Source of the DNA: CAZYQW01 sp964649825
GTDB lineage: Bacteria > Planctomycetota > B15-G4 > JADJEK01
Reading direction: 5' to 3'
NCBI GenBank assembly: GCA_964649825.1
Contig: CAZYQW010000147.1
Span: 79,125-143,124, forward strand
DNA: 64,000 nt
Both the position numbers and the translations under genes were made by a program. Shown piece after piece: positions 36,452 through 45,576 of this stretch; position 1 is the stretch's first letter, and each line of letters starts with the position of its first letter. The notes beneath the pieces were generated by a model. That model was given only the letters and a program-made list of their open reading frames with translations. It did no database searches and was not told where the DNA came from.

Positions 36452-36615
36452 CGCGAGGTTCCGCGCGAATCCTTTTCAGTCGGTGAAGTCTCGGGGCGGC
36501 GTTCTCCGCGCGCCGAGCGCGTCCGTCCGTGCCGCAACACTCGACTCCGCAAGCGAAAGTCGTAAACGGGGAAGAAACCTCTGAATTCCCGCCTCTCGCG
36601 TTCCGACACAGTAAT

Positions 36616-36638
36616 GCGGGAAACTGCCCGTTTCCCGC
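36616..36638 (+). promoter_or_regulatory. Perfect stem-loop just before a response-regulator start
   Basis: A 9-bp perfect stem (36616-36624 with 36630-36638) around a 5-base loop ends 15 bases before the ATG at 36654. It could hide the ribosome site or be a transcription pause or terminator; no T-run follows. Confidence 0.4.
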
Positions 36639-36653
36639 GGGGACATCGATTCG

Positions 36654-37106
36654 ATGGCAAAACGTACTCAGGAATCCAGTCTGGCCTGTGTCGAGGCGTC
36701 GCCTCTGGCTCCAGGGATCAACATCGCGCGAGCGAGAGTCCTCGTCGTCGAGGATCATTCGTCGCTGAACTTCCTCTTGAGCATTCGGCTGAGGCGAAGC
36801 GGTTTCCTGCCGTCGTCCGCGTTCGATGGCCTGTCCGCCGTCGACCGTGCGGCGCGCGAGCGTCCGGACGCCATCATCCTCGACCTCGGGCTCCCGCGAT
36901 TGGGCGGCCTCGATCTCCTCCGAGCGCTCCAGTCGAACCCGCTCACGTTCGACATTCCGCTCGTCCTCCTCACGGGACAGACGCTCGAGTCCAACGTGCT
37001 CGAATTCCTGTTCAACCGAACGTCGGTGCGCGGCGTGTTCTTCAAGCCCACGCCCGCCGTCAAGGTGGTGCGAGCAATCGAGAGCATCATCGACGGAACG
37101 CAGTAG
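36654..37106 (+). CDS. Stand-alone response regulator receiver
   Basis: The 150-residue product has a 26-residue leader and one REC domain: acidic patch VVEDH (Asp34), phospho-acceptor Asp77 in IILDLGLP, Thr in LLTGQ and Lys in FFKPTP. No output domain. First of four linked signalling genes, 10 bp before the next. Confidence 0.85.
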   Translation: MAKRTQESSLACVEASPLAPGINIARARVLVVEDHSSLNFLLSIRLRRSGFLPSSAFDGLSAVDRAARERPDAIILDLGLPRLGGLDLLRALQSNPLTFDIPLVLLTGQTLESNVLEFLFNRTSVRGVFFKPTPAVKVVRAIESIIDGTQ

Positions 37107-37115
37107 AGGTCGACG

Positions 37116-38330
37116 GTGATGATGACACTGGACCAAGACGCGCCGCCGCGCGACGCGCCCGTGACGGCGCCCGAAGCAAACAGGCGCATCCGCATCCTCA
37201 TCGTCGATGACAACGATGACGATCGCATGATCCACCGTCATCTCCTCCTCAGCGGAGGTGGCGCGGACCGCTATGAAGTGTTCGAGGCGCCGGACTGCGC
37301 GAGCGGCCGGGAGATGGTCACGCTCCACCGGCCTGACTGCGTGCTGCTCGACCACGGCCTTCCCGACGGGAACGGCCTCGATTTGACCGGCGTCCTGCGC
37401 GGCGGCTCCAACGAGCTCGATTCGGTCCCATTCCTCTACCTGACCGGAAACGAGAGCACGGCCGTGGCGGTGAGCGCCATGAAAAGCGGTGCCGCCGACT
37501 TCCTGTGCAAGACGCAGGTCAGCACGAGCGCGCTCCGCCGTGCCGTCGGCAACGCGATCGAGAAGAGCGAGCTTCGCAAGGAGAAGCTCCGAACGCTCGA
37601 GACGCTCCAGCAGCGCAACCACGAGATCCGCAGCTTCTACCACATGCTCTCGCACGAGCTGAAGACGCCGCTCACGGTCGCGATCGAGTTCCTCGCGCTC
37701 GTCCTCGACGAGGTCGGCGGACCAATCAACGACACGCAGCGCGAGTACCTCGAGATCGCGCGCGACTCGTGTCGTCAGCTCACCGGGCACATCAACGACA
37801 TCCTCGACGTCACGCGACTGGAGACCGGCAAGATCTCGCTCGAAGCGACCGCGGGACGCATCGACGAGATCGTTCGCGACATCATCGTCTCGCTTCAGCC
37901 GACCGCGAACTCGAACGACGTGGAGCTCGGATTCACGAGCCAGATCGACGATCGGCCGACGGTGTTCGACCAGCGTCGCATCACCCAGGTCTTGAACAAC
38001 CTGCTGAACAACGCGCTGAAGTTCACGCCGGCCGGCGGCGAGATCCACGTCCACGTCGGCGGCGACGAGAGTCGCGCCTGGGTCTCGGTCAAGGACACCG
38101 GGCCCGGCATCGCCGCGCAGCACGTGGGCCGGGTCTTCGAACGTCTCTACCAGGCGACCGAGGATGACGCGGCGACGTATCCGGGATTGGGTCTTGGCCT
38201 CAATATTTGCCGCGATTTGGTCGAGATGCATGGCGGTCGCATCTGGGTCGAGAGCGAGCCTGGCGCTGGTGCCACGTTCACCTTTGCGATTCCCCGGAAC
38301 CCCGAGGATCCGATCCCATGCGAGGCCTAG
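37116..38330 (+). CDS. REC-histidine kinase hybrid (soluble)
   Basis: The 404-residue product has an N-terminal REC domain (Asp79 in VLLDHGLPDGNG), a HisKA helix with His180 in HMLSHELKTPLTVAIEF and a HATPase domain (NNLLNNALKFTPAGG, DTGPGIA, LGLGLNIC). There is no membrane segment. The N-terminal receiver means the kinase is itself under phosphorylation control, typical of phosphorelay or polar-regulation circuits. Confidence 0.9.
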   Translation: MMMTLDQDAPPRDAPVTAPEANRRIRILIVDDNDDDRMIHRHLLLSGGGADRYEVFEAPDCASGREMVTLHRPDCVLLDHGLPDGNGLDLTGVLRGGSNELDSVPFLYLTGNESTAVAVSAMKSGAADFLCKTQVSTSALRRAVGNAIEKSELRKEKLRTLETLQQRNHEIRSFYHMLSHELKTPLTVAIEFLALVLDEVGGPINDTQREYLEIARDSCRQLTGHINDILDVTRLETGKISLEATAGRIDEIVRDIIVSLQPTANSNDVELGFTSQIDDRPTVFDQRRITQVLNNLLNNALKFTPAGGEIHVHVGGDESRAWVSVKDTGPGIAAQHVGRVFERLYQATEDDAATYPGLGLGLNICRDLVEMHGGRIWVESEPGAGATFTFAIPRNPEDPIPCEA

Positions 38331-38345
38331 CGGGAGAAACTTCTC

Positions 38346-38720
38346 ATGAGCAAGATCCTGATCGTCGAGGATGACCCGGGCGTGAGCCGTGCCCTGACCA
38401 TTCGCCTGAAGTCGGCCGGTTTCGACGTGGTCTCCGCGGGGGACGCGCTCGCCGGCATGCGAGTCGCCGTCCAGGAGATTCCGGATCTCGCGATCCTCGA
38501 CATATCGATGCCGGCCGGAAACGGGCTGCGCCTCGCGGATCGGTTCCAGAACGTGCCGGCCACGGCGGGGATGCCCTTCATCATCCTGACGGCGAGCAAG
38601 GAACCGAGCCTGCGCGAGCGGGCCGAGTCGCTCGGTGCGGCGAGCTTCATCGAGAAGCCGTTCGAGTCCGAAGAGTTGCTGGCGGCCGTCCACGACGCGC
38701 TCGCCGTCGCGAAACGCTGA
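38346..38720 (+). CDS. Single-domain response regulator
   Basis: The 124-residue product is a REC domain only: VEDDP, phospho-acceptor Asp52 in LAILDISMP, ILTASK and the Lys in FIEKPFESEEL. It starts 15 bp after the hybrid kinase and is likely a phosphate target of one of the kinases on either side. Confidence 0.88.
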   Translation: MSKILIVEDDPGVSRALTIRLKSAGFDVVSAGDALAGMRVAVQEIPDLAILDISMPAGNGLRLADRFQNVPATAGMPFIILTASKEPSLRERAESLGAASFIEKPFESEELLAAVHDALAVAKR

Positions 38721-38738
38721 TCGACACGTAGGTCCACA

Positions 38739-41516
38739 ATGAGGGGTTGGAGATCCGCGCTCGCCGCCGGAACGGCGTACGCGGCGGCCGCCTACCTCTG
38801 TCAGTGGTTCGCGATTCCGCCGGGAAACGTCGCTCCCCTCTGGCTTCCGGCCGGGGTGGCGGTGGCGGCCCTGGTCTATCGATCGTCGAGAGCGAGGGTC
38901 GGGGTCCTCGCCGGCGCCTTCTCGTTCCACTTCGCCTTCTTCCTCGCCGTCGTCGACGCCGACGTCCTTCGCGCCGCGACGCTGGCCGCGTGCATCGCGG
39001 GAGGCGCGCTGCTGGAGGCGGTGCTGGCCGCCTCTCTCGTCCGCGGCCTCGTCTCGGGCCGGGAGGCGCGGGACGCCGGCGCGGCGAAGCTCCGCGTGCT
39101 CGTCGCGGCCGGGCCGATGGCGTGCGTGTCGAACGCGACCATCGGCACCGTGACGTTGGTGCTCGGCGACGTGGTGAGCGTCTCGAACGCGGTCGTGATC
39201 TGGTGGACGTGGTGGATCGGCGAGGCGGCCGGCATCCTGATCATCCTGCCGCTCGTCGCGCTCTGGCGCTCCGGCCCGCAGAACCACTGGACGGTGCGGA
39301 CCGCCGCGATGGTCGGAGTCGTCGCGAGCCTGGCCGTGTGGCACGCGACGTCGACCACCGAGCGCGGCGCGGTCGAAGCCCGGTTCCGGCGCGAGGCGGA
39401 ACGTTGCGCGTCCTCGATCGAGTTCGGCGCCCGCCTCCTCGGCGACGTCGTCCATTCGCTGCGGGCTTACGTCGACGCGTCCGGAGACATGACGCGCGAG
39501 ACGTTCGCGCGGTACGCGGGCGAGATCCTCCGCCACAGCCCGTACGTCACCGCGCTCGAGTGGGCGCCGCGAGTGAGGGCGATCGATCGGGAGCGGCACG
39601 TGTCGGAGGCCCGGCTGAGCGGGTGGACCGAATACGCGATCACCGACGTCCGCGGGCGCGGCGAAACGGCCGGCGCGCGAGACGAGTACTTCCCGATCCT
39701 CTACGTCGAACCGCGGTCCGGAAACGAGGACATCGTCGGGGTCGACCTCGGGTCGGAATCCGTGCGACGTGAAGCGCTCACGACGGCGGCCCTCGGTGGA
39801 CACCTCGCGTCGACCCCGCGCATCGGTCTCTTGGAGTCGGGCGAGGAGGAGCACGGCATCCTCATGGTCGAGGCCGTGATCGACCCGACGACGTCCGTCC
39901 TCAAGGGCTTCGTCGTGGCGGCGGCACGTTTTCGTGACCTCGTGACCGAGTCGCTCGTCCATGCCGCGATCTCCGAGCTGCAGGTGCGCGTCGTGCCGCG
40001 CGATCGAGGAGCAGCGGGAGCGAACGACGGCGAGTTCCAGGCGGCATCGGTCGATGACCCGGACGACGTCCTCTTCCACTCCCAGACGATCGACGTCGGA
40101 GGGCGTGACTGGGACGTCGAAGTCCGTCCGTCGCGTCGGTTCGTCGAGCGCGCCCGCTCGCCGATGCCGACGCTCATCCTCGCGGTTGGGCTGATCCTCA
40201 CTGCGCTCGGCTCCGCGTACGTCTCGGCCGTCTTCCGTGAGACGCGCGAGCGACGGCAAGCAGCGGCTCGACTCAGCGCGTCGGAGCGTCGCCACCGCGA
40301 CCTGTATGACAACGCCCCGTCGATGTACGCGTCGGTGTCACCCCTGACGCGGCGGATCCACGACGTGAACCAGACCCTCTGCGCGACGCTCGGCTACGAG
40401 AAGGACGAACTGATCGGTCGCGGCGTCGACGACCTCTACCCGACGCGTTGGCTGGCCGCGGTCGCCCGGGCCGCCGACGAGTTCGCAGCGACGGGGGTCG
40501 TGATCGGGCGAGAGATGGTTCTCCGCCGGAAGGACGGCTCCGAGTTCGACGTCGTGCTCAGCGCGTCCGCGGTCCGCGACTCGAGGGGTCGGATCGTGCA
40601 GAGCCGGTCGGTCTTCCAGGACATCACTCCGATCAAGGAAGCGGAGCGCCAGCTCGCCGCGTATCGCGACCACCTGAAGGACTTGGTGGAGGAGCGGACC
40701 GCACAGCTCTCCGAGTCGCACGCCGCGCTCGAGCGGGAGATCCGTGAACGCAAGCATGCGCAGGAGGAGCTCGATCAGAAGAACCGCGAGCTCGAGACGC
40801 TTCTCTACGCGACGTCGCACGACCTCCGTGAGCCCATCCGCGCCATCGTTCACTTCTCGCGGATCGTGAACGAGCGGAACGGCGACGTCATGGACGAGAA
40901 GAGCCGTGACATGCTCGAGCGGATCGAGCGCGCCGCGCGTCGCATGGACCGACTGATCGAAGACTTCCTCGCGCTGTCGCGCATCCGCGTGCTCGACCTG
41001 CCCGAACGCCGGGTCCCGCTCGAGACCGTCGTTCGTGCCGCCATCGAGCGGCTCGAGGACACGATCCACCGCCAACGGGCGACCGTCCGGGTCGAGCCGG
41101 GGCTGCCCGTGGCGTCGGTGAACGAGACGTGGGCGACCGAGGCGGCCTACAACCTGATCGAGAACGCGCTCAAGTACCGGCACGGCGGCGAGCCGGCTCA
41201 GGTACGGATCTCGCCGTACCGAAGCGAGGACGGCTCCGAGGTCGGTTTCGTGGTCGAGGACCGTGGTCCCGGCGTCGACCCCAATCACGCCGAGCGGATC
41301 TTCGAGATGTTCCAGCGCGGCGCCGGCCGCGACTTCGAGGGGACGGGAGCCGGGCTCGCGATCGTCCGCCAGGTGGCGGAGCGGCACGGCGGGCGGGCAT
41401 GGGTCGCGAACCGTGACGGTGGAGGCGCGAGCTTCGTCGTTTCGTTCGCGAACGCGGAGCCGACGAGCGGAGTCGACCCGAGCCGACCGATCGCGGCCAC
41501 GGCCGCGGACGCGTGA
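38739..41516 (+). CDS. MASE1-CHASE-PAS sensor histidine kinase
   Basis: The 925-residue product has an N-terminal MASE1-type membrane domain (about 1-190, six or more spans, starting at WRSALAAGTAYAAAAYL), a further span and an extracytoplasmic CHASE-like domain (about 215-460, YVTALEWAPRVRAIDRERH), a last span (about 475-500), a PAS domain (about 510-635), coiled coil, H-box with His694 in TSHDLREPIRAIVHFSR, and an ATPase domain (AYNLIENALKYR, EDRGPGVD). Ligand unknown. It closes the signalling cluster before pilT2. Confidence 0.9.
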   Translation: MRGWRSALAAGTAYAAAAYLCQWFAIPPGNVAPLWLPAGVAVAALVYRSSRARVGVLAGAFSFHFAFFLAVVDADVLRAATLAACIAGGALLEAVLAASLVRGLVSGREARDAGAAKLRVLVAAGPMACVSNATIGTVTLVLGDVVSVSNAVVIWWTWWIGEAAGILIILPLVALWRSGPQNHWTVRTAAMVGVVASLAVWHATSTTERGAVEARFRREAERCASSIEFGARLLGDVVHSLRAYVDASGDMTRETFARYAGEILRHSPYVTALEWAPRVRAIDRERHVSEARLSGWTEYAITDVRGRGETAGARDEYFPILYVEPRSGNEDIVGVDLGSESVRREALTTAALGGHLASTPRIGLLESGEEEHGILMVEAVIDPTTSVLKGFVVAAARFRDLVTESLVHAAISELQVRVVPRDRGAAGANDGEFQAASVDDPDDVLFHSQTIDVGGRDWDVEVRPSRRFVERARSPMPTLILAVGLILTALGSAYVSAVFRETRERRQAAARLSASERRHRDLYDNAPSMYASVSPLTRRIHDVNQTLCATLGYEKDELIGRGVDDLYPTRWLAAVARAADEFAATGVVIGREMVLRRKDGSEFDVVLSASAVRDSRGRIVQSRSVFQDITPIKEAERQLAAYRDHLKDLVEERTAQLSESHAALEREIRERKHAQEELDQKNRELETLLYATSHDLREPIRAIVHFSRIVNERNGDVMDEKSRDMLERIERAARRMDRLIEDFLALSRIRVLDLPERRVPLETVVRAAIERLEDTIHRQRATVRVEPGLPVASVNETWATEAAYNLIENALKYRHGGEPAQVRISPYRSEDGSEVGFVVEDRGPGVDPNHAERIFEMFQRGAGRDFEGTGAGLAIVRQVAERHGGRAWVANRDGGGASFVVSFANAEPTSGVDPSRPIAATAADA

Positions 41517-41552
41517 TCGTCCATCGTCATTCGCACATGGCGCTACGGATCG

Positions 41553-41568
41553 CGACTCGCGCGAGTCG
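41553..41568. promoter_or_regulatory. 16-bp perfect palindrome before pilT2
   Basis: The 16-base palindrome CGACTCGCGCGAGTCG lies 37 bp after the kinase stop and 34 bp before pilT2. It could be a regulator's operator site or a short terminator stem without loop spacing. It was not seen elsewhere in the window. Confidence 0.4.
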
Positions 41569-41602
41569 ATAAACACCCATCTTCCTGTCTCGGGGGTCGG
41601 TC

Positions 41603-42700
41603 ATGCACAGCCTCAAGGAACTCCTTCAGAAGACGGTCGACCAAGGCGCGTCCGACTTGATCATCAAGACCGGATCGATCTCTTCGCTGCGCGTTCGAGG
41701 ACGACTGGAGCGCATCGACGATCATCCGCTCACCGATGACGTGGGGATGATCTACCTGAACGAGGTCCTCGACTCCGCACAGATGGAGCAGTACGTGCGC
41801 GGGGAGGAGGTCGACCTCGCGTACGAGATCGTGGGACTGGGTCGCTTCCGCGTGAACGTCTTCCGGCAGCTTGGCCGCCCCGCGATGGTGTTTCGCTACA
41901 TCAAGAGCCACGTGCCGACGTTCTCGGACTTGAGCCTTCCGGCCCCGCAGCTCGAACGGCTCTGCCAGATGAAGCGCGGCTTGATCCTCGCGACCGGCGT
42001 CGCCGGTTCGGGCAAGTCCACGACGCTCGCCGCGATGCTCGAGTTCATGAACACGCACCTCTCGCGCCACATCGTCACGATCGAGGATCCGATCGAGTAC
42101 ATCTTCACCGACAACAACTGCACGATCACCCAGCGCGAGATCGGCGACGACTCGAAGACGTTCGACACGGCGCTCAAGTACTGCCTCCGTCAGGCGCCGG
42201 ACGTGATCGTGCTCGGCGAGATGCGCGATTCCGAGACGATCGAGGCCGCGATCCATGCCGCGGAGTCGGGCCACGTCGTGCTCTCGACGCTGCACACCAT
42301 CAACGCGGTCCAGACCGTCGAGCGCATCCTCTCCTACTTCGCGCCTGCCCAGCAGGAACTCGTGCGGCTGCAGCTCTCGATGGTGCTCCAGGGCGTCATC
42401 TCGCTCCGCCTCATGAATACGATCGACGGGAGCGGGCGCATTCCGGCGTGTGAGCTCCTGCTCAGCACCCCGTCGGTCTGCGAGGCACTGAAGGAAGGCC
42501 GGACCACCGCGCTGCCGAAGACCCTGGCCGAGGGGGAGTACTACGGCACGTTCACGTTCGACCAGTGCCTGGCGCGCCTCTATAAGGAAGGGCGCATCGA
42601 CTTCCACGACGCGCTCGCCACGGCCGACAACCCCGACGAGCTGAAGCTCGTGATCGCCGGGATCACCCGCGGGAACCGGCTCACCGACATCAGGATCTGA
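41603..42700 (+). CDS. PilT/PilU-family retraction ATPase (second copy)
   Basis: The 365-residue product has the N-terminal PAS-like domain, Walker A GVAGSGKST at 132-140, the Asp box and Walker B (VIVLGEMRDSET) and a His box (STLHTINAVQTV). It differs from the canonical pilT at 49576 in the longer C-terminus (TLAEGEYYGTFTFDQCLARLYKEG), which is the PilU-like pattern. PilU helps PilT retract pili against load. Followed by a T-run directly after the stop. Confidence 0.88.
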   Translation: MHSLKELLQKTVDQGASDLIIKTGSISSLRVRGRLERIDDHPLTDDVGMIYLNEVLDSAQMEQYVRGEEVDLAYEIVGLGRFRVNVFRQLGRPAMVFRYIKSHVPTFSDLSLPAPQLERLCQMKRGLILATGVAGSGKSTTLAAMLEFMNTHLSRHIVTIEDPIEYIFTDNNCTITQREIGDDSKTFDTALKYCLRQAPDVIVLGEMRDSETIEAAIHAAESGHVVLSTLHTINAVQTVERILSYFAPAQQELVRLQLSMVLQGVISLRLMNTIDGSGRIPACELLLSTPSVCEALKEGRTTALPKTLAEGEYYGTFTFDQCLARLYKEGRIDFHDALATADNPDELKLVIAGITRGNRLTDIRI

Positions 42701-42856
42701 GTTTTTTCTGAAAGGTCGTGGCCACGAGATCGGTCCAATCCAAGCCTCGGCCGCGCCGTGCGGTCGGGCGACGACTTGAGACCAACCTGCGCGTCGGTTA
42801 CCGTGTGATCGACGCGTCGCGGCAACCGCCGCCAAGCCAGGAACTTCGATCAGATC

Positions 42857-43930
42857 ATGCGCTTGAAGGTCCAGACTCTTCGAACCCTGCTCTGGCTGGG
42901 CAACCTCCTCGTGATCGTCGCCATCGCCGTGCTTCTTGGCCAGGCATACATGGCCACGAAGGGGAAGGGGAAGAAGAAGGTCTCGGCGTACCTTCCGCCC
43001 GAGCGCATCGAGGAGGCGATGAAGGCGGAGGCATCGATCAAGCAGCAGGAGGCGAGCGGCGAGCAGGCCTGGCCGACCTACGATTCCTGCTATCTCTTGA
43101 ACGTCACCGGGAAGGAGCCGCCTCCGCCGCCCACCATCGACGAGCCCGATGAGGCGTTGCCGAACCTGAAGCCGATCACCGAGGTGATCCGGGTCGACAT
43201 GTTCGTGGTCGGTGGCGACGGGGGCTACGCGAGCATCCGCTACATCGAGGACGGCCATCTCGGCGTGCCTCCGACCACGTCGTCCGCGACGCCGGCCGCG
43301 GTGCCGGGCCGGCGCTCCCCCGTGAACCGGGCCGAGGAGTTCGTTCGACCGGGCTCCGACCTGCGCCCGCCGTACGACAAACCACCGTTCCTTGGCAAGG
43401 TCCTCGAGATCACTCCCAAGGGAGTCCGCGTCTCTTGGGGTGGGCGGGACGACATCTACGTCGTTCCCGATCAGTTCGATCGAGCCGGCACCCCGGCGCC
43501 GCGCACGATGCCGGGCCTCGACAACGACCCCGCGTCAGACGCCGAGATCGCGAGCCACCGCGAGAAGAATCGCGCGAGCCGGAAGATCAAGGATCACGCG
43601 TGGTTCATCGGCAGCGACGAGATGACGAAGCTGGAGAGCGAGCACGAGGAGATTCTGAAGGAGGTAGGGATCGGCGTCACGATGACCCGCGATCACGACG
43701 CGAATGAACCTCGGGCCGTGCTCAAGCTCACGAAGGTGCCGAGCGATTCGCTGGTGGCGGAGCGCGGCTTCGAGGTCGGCGACATCCTGCATTCGATCAA
43801 CGGTGAGCCGATCAGCTCGAAGTTCGCCGCGATCCAGTACTTCAAGCAACACAAGAACGTGTCGACGTTCAACGTCGAGATCGAGCGGCGCGGAACGCGG
43901 ATCAAGAAGGTCTTCGACGTCGCGCGGTGA
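42857..43930 (+). CDS. GspC-like PDZ-domain membrane protein
   Basis: The 357-residue product has one N-terminal transmembrane helix (about 9-33), a Lys-rich stretch, a periplasmic Pro-rich part with a homology-region-like beta segment (about 175-205, LGKVLEITPKGVRVSWGGRDD), and a C-terminal PDZ domain (about 270-357, ERGFEVGDILHSINGEPISS). This is the layout of type II secretion GspC, which links inner-membrane platform and secretin. In this pilus cluster it may act as an extra secretin connector; no other gsp-specific gene is present. Confidence 0.65.
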   Translation: MRLKVQTLRTLLWLGNLLVIVAIAVLLGQAYMATKGKGKKKVSAYLPPERIEEAMKAEASIKQQEASGEQAWPTYDSCYLLNVTGKEPPPPPTIDEPDEALPNLKPITEVIRVDMFVVGGDGGYASIRYIEDGHLGVPPTTSSATPAAVPGRRSPVNRAEEFVRPGSDLRPPYDKPPFLGKVLEITPKGVRVSWGGRDDIYVVPDQFDRAGTPAPRTMPGLDNDPASDAEIASHREKNRASRKIKDHAWFIGSDEMTKLESEHEEILKEVGIGVTMTRDHDANEPRAVLKLTKVPSDSLVAERGFEVGDILHSINGEPISSKFAAIQYFKQHKNVSTFNVEIERRGTRIKKVFDVAR

Positions 43931-43936
43931 CCGCGA

Positions 43937-44701
43937 ATGACGGTTCCGTTCCGCGACCTCGTCGTGGTCGACGTCGGCAACACGGCGGCGAAGGTCGCGT
44001 GGTTTCGCGACGATCGGATCGAAGCGCGCGTCGTCCTCGCCCACTCGGACGCCGCGAATGGGGATCGACCCGCCGCGCTCGGTGAACTCCTCGCGCGGAC
44101 GCCCGGGGTACCGGTCGCCATCGCATCGGTGCGGGCCGACGCGTGCGAGCGACTGATCGAGCGGTTCCCCGCGGATCGGCGCGTGCTGCGTGCTCCGGAC
44201 GACTTCGTCGTGCTCGTCGAGAACGACTGCGATCCCCGCGACGGCGTCGGCCTCGACCGACTCTTCGACGCCGCGGCGATCGCGGGCGATCGACTCCCCG
44301 CCGTGGTCATCGACGTCGGCACCGCGATCACCGTCGACCGGGTCGATCCTCCCGGGATCTTCCGCGGCGGCGCGATCGCGCCCGGGGTCTCGCTCTCGTT
44401 TCGAGCGCTCTGCCGCGACACGGGCCGCCTGCCGCTCGTGACGCCGGGCGACGCGCCGCCGGCCGCGTTGGGCCGCGATACGGCCGCGGCGTTGCGGGCC
44501 GGCGTCGTGCGCGGGCTCGCGGGCCTGGTCGACCGGCTGGCGACCGACCTGAGCGGCGACGATGCCGCGACGTTCTGGATCACCGGCGGCGAGGCGCACT
44601 GGCTTTTGCCGCTCCTCGCGACGCGGCCTCGCTACGATGCCGACCTCACGTTGCGCGGCATCGCGCGGTCCGCCCGGCACGTTCTTTCCATGGGTCCATA
44701 G
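43937..44701 (+). CDS. coaX: Type III pantothenate kinase
   Basis: The 254-residue product has the CoaX ASKHA motifs: VVVDVGNTAAKVAWF (Asp12), the active-site region DGVGLDRL, IDVGTAITVD (Asp126) and GGAIAPG. It phosphorylates pantothenate in the first step of coenzyme A synthesis and, unlike CoaA, is not inhibited by CoA. It starts 6 bp after the PDZ gene and appears to ride in the pilus operon. Confidence 0.93.
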   Translation: MTVPFRDLVVVDVGNTAAKVAWFRDDRIEARVVLAHSDAANGDRPAALGELLARTPGVPVAIASVRADACERLIERFPADRRVLRAPDDFVVLVENDCDPRDGVGLDRLFDAAAIAGDRLPAVVIDVGTAITVDRVDPPGIFRGGAIAPGVSLSFRALCRDTGRLPLVTPGDAPPAALGRDTAAALRAGVVRGLAGLVDRLATDLSGDDAATFWITGGEAHWLLPLLATRPRYDADLTLRGIARSARHVLSMGP

Positions 44702-44736
44702 AGCGCGTTCCAACGTCGCGAAGTTCGGAGAAGAGG

Positions 44737-45576
44737 TTGGGCACTTCGCGGCGGAGCACGATCGCGCTCTCGATCCTGGTCCTGATCGTCGGCTGCTCGG
44801 AACGTGACGACTTTCGTGTCGTCGAGGTGATTCCAACGGCCGAGGCGGGAGTGCTCCGCCGCAACGAGCCGGTCACGATCCTCTTCAACGCGGAGATCGA
44901 TCCGTCGTCGGTGACGCCGCGATCGGTACGAGTCCTCCTCGACGACGGGCGGCCGGCTGAGGGGCGGCTCGAGCCGGATGGAGCACGAGTCGTCTTCGTT
45001 CCCGACGCGGTGCGAGATGCGTCGCTCGTGGACGGGGGCTACCGGGACGCGCGCGAGGTGTCGGTTCGCATCGCCGGGTTCCCGTCGCGCGGTGGAGTCC
45101 TCTCGGCCGGCGGCCAACCGCTGGCGACTCCGTTCGATCAGCGGTACCGCGTCGCACCGCTCGGGGACGGCGACGCGCGCTTCCTGGCGTTCGTGGACGT
45201 CGCGCCGGGGCCTCCGTATCGGATCGGGCCCGATTCGGCCGCGTTCGTCGTGGGACCCGACGACGCCCTCGCGATCGAGTTCTCGGAGCCGCTCTTTCCG
45301 CCGAGCGTGACCCCGGAGACGATTCGTCTGTCGTACGACAACCCCGATCACGATCCGGTCCCGACCGTGCTCGAGCTCGCGTCCGAACCGACGCGAGCTC
45401 GCGTCCTCGTGCGTCCGGTCGGCGGATTCCAGCTCGGCACCGACTACGTGCTTCAGCTCGCCACTCCCGGCGTCCGAGATCTCGTCGGGACTCCCTTCGA
45501 TGGCGGAGGGCGCCGGACGGAGTTTCGAGTGCACGTCGCGGTCGAGCCGTCCGGGGATCCGGGAGGACGGCCTTGA
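44737..45576 (+). CDS. Lipoprotein with Ig-like (Big_5/SbsA-type) domains
   Basis: From TTG 44737 (GGAG six bases upstream) the 279-residue product has a signal peptide ending in the lipobox LIVGC, followed by two bacterial Ig-like domains of the SbsA type (NEPVTILFNAEIDPSSVTP; ALAIEFSEPLFPPSVTPETI). It is probably anchored to an envelope membrane through the lipidated Cys. Function unknown. The end overlaps pilD by TTGA. Confidence 0.75.
   Translation: MGTSRRSTIALSILVLIVGCSERDDFRVVEVIPTAEAGVLRRNEPVTILFNAEIDPSSVTPRSVRVLLDDGRPAEGRLEPDGARVVFVPDAVRDASLVDGGYRDAREVSVRIAGFPSRGGVLSAGGQPLATPFDQRYRVAPLGDGDARFLAFVDVAPGPPYRIGPDSAAFVVGPDDALAIEFSEPLFPPSVTPETIRLSYDNPDHDPVPTVLELASEPTRARVLVRPVGGFQLGTDYVLQLATPGVRDLVGTPFDGGGRRTEFRVHVAVEPSGDPGGRP

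Noticed and set aside
36366..40295. 1309-codon open frame on the minus strand
   Set aside because: It lies antisense to obgE and four clear signalling genes; its Arg/Asp-rich composition is that of a shadow frame in GC-rich DNA.
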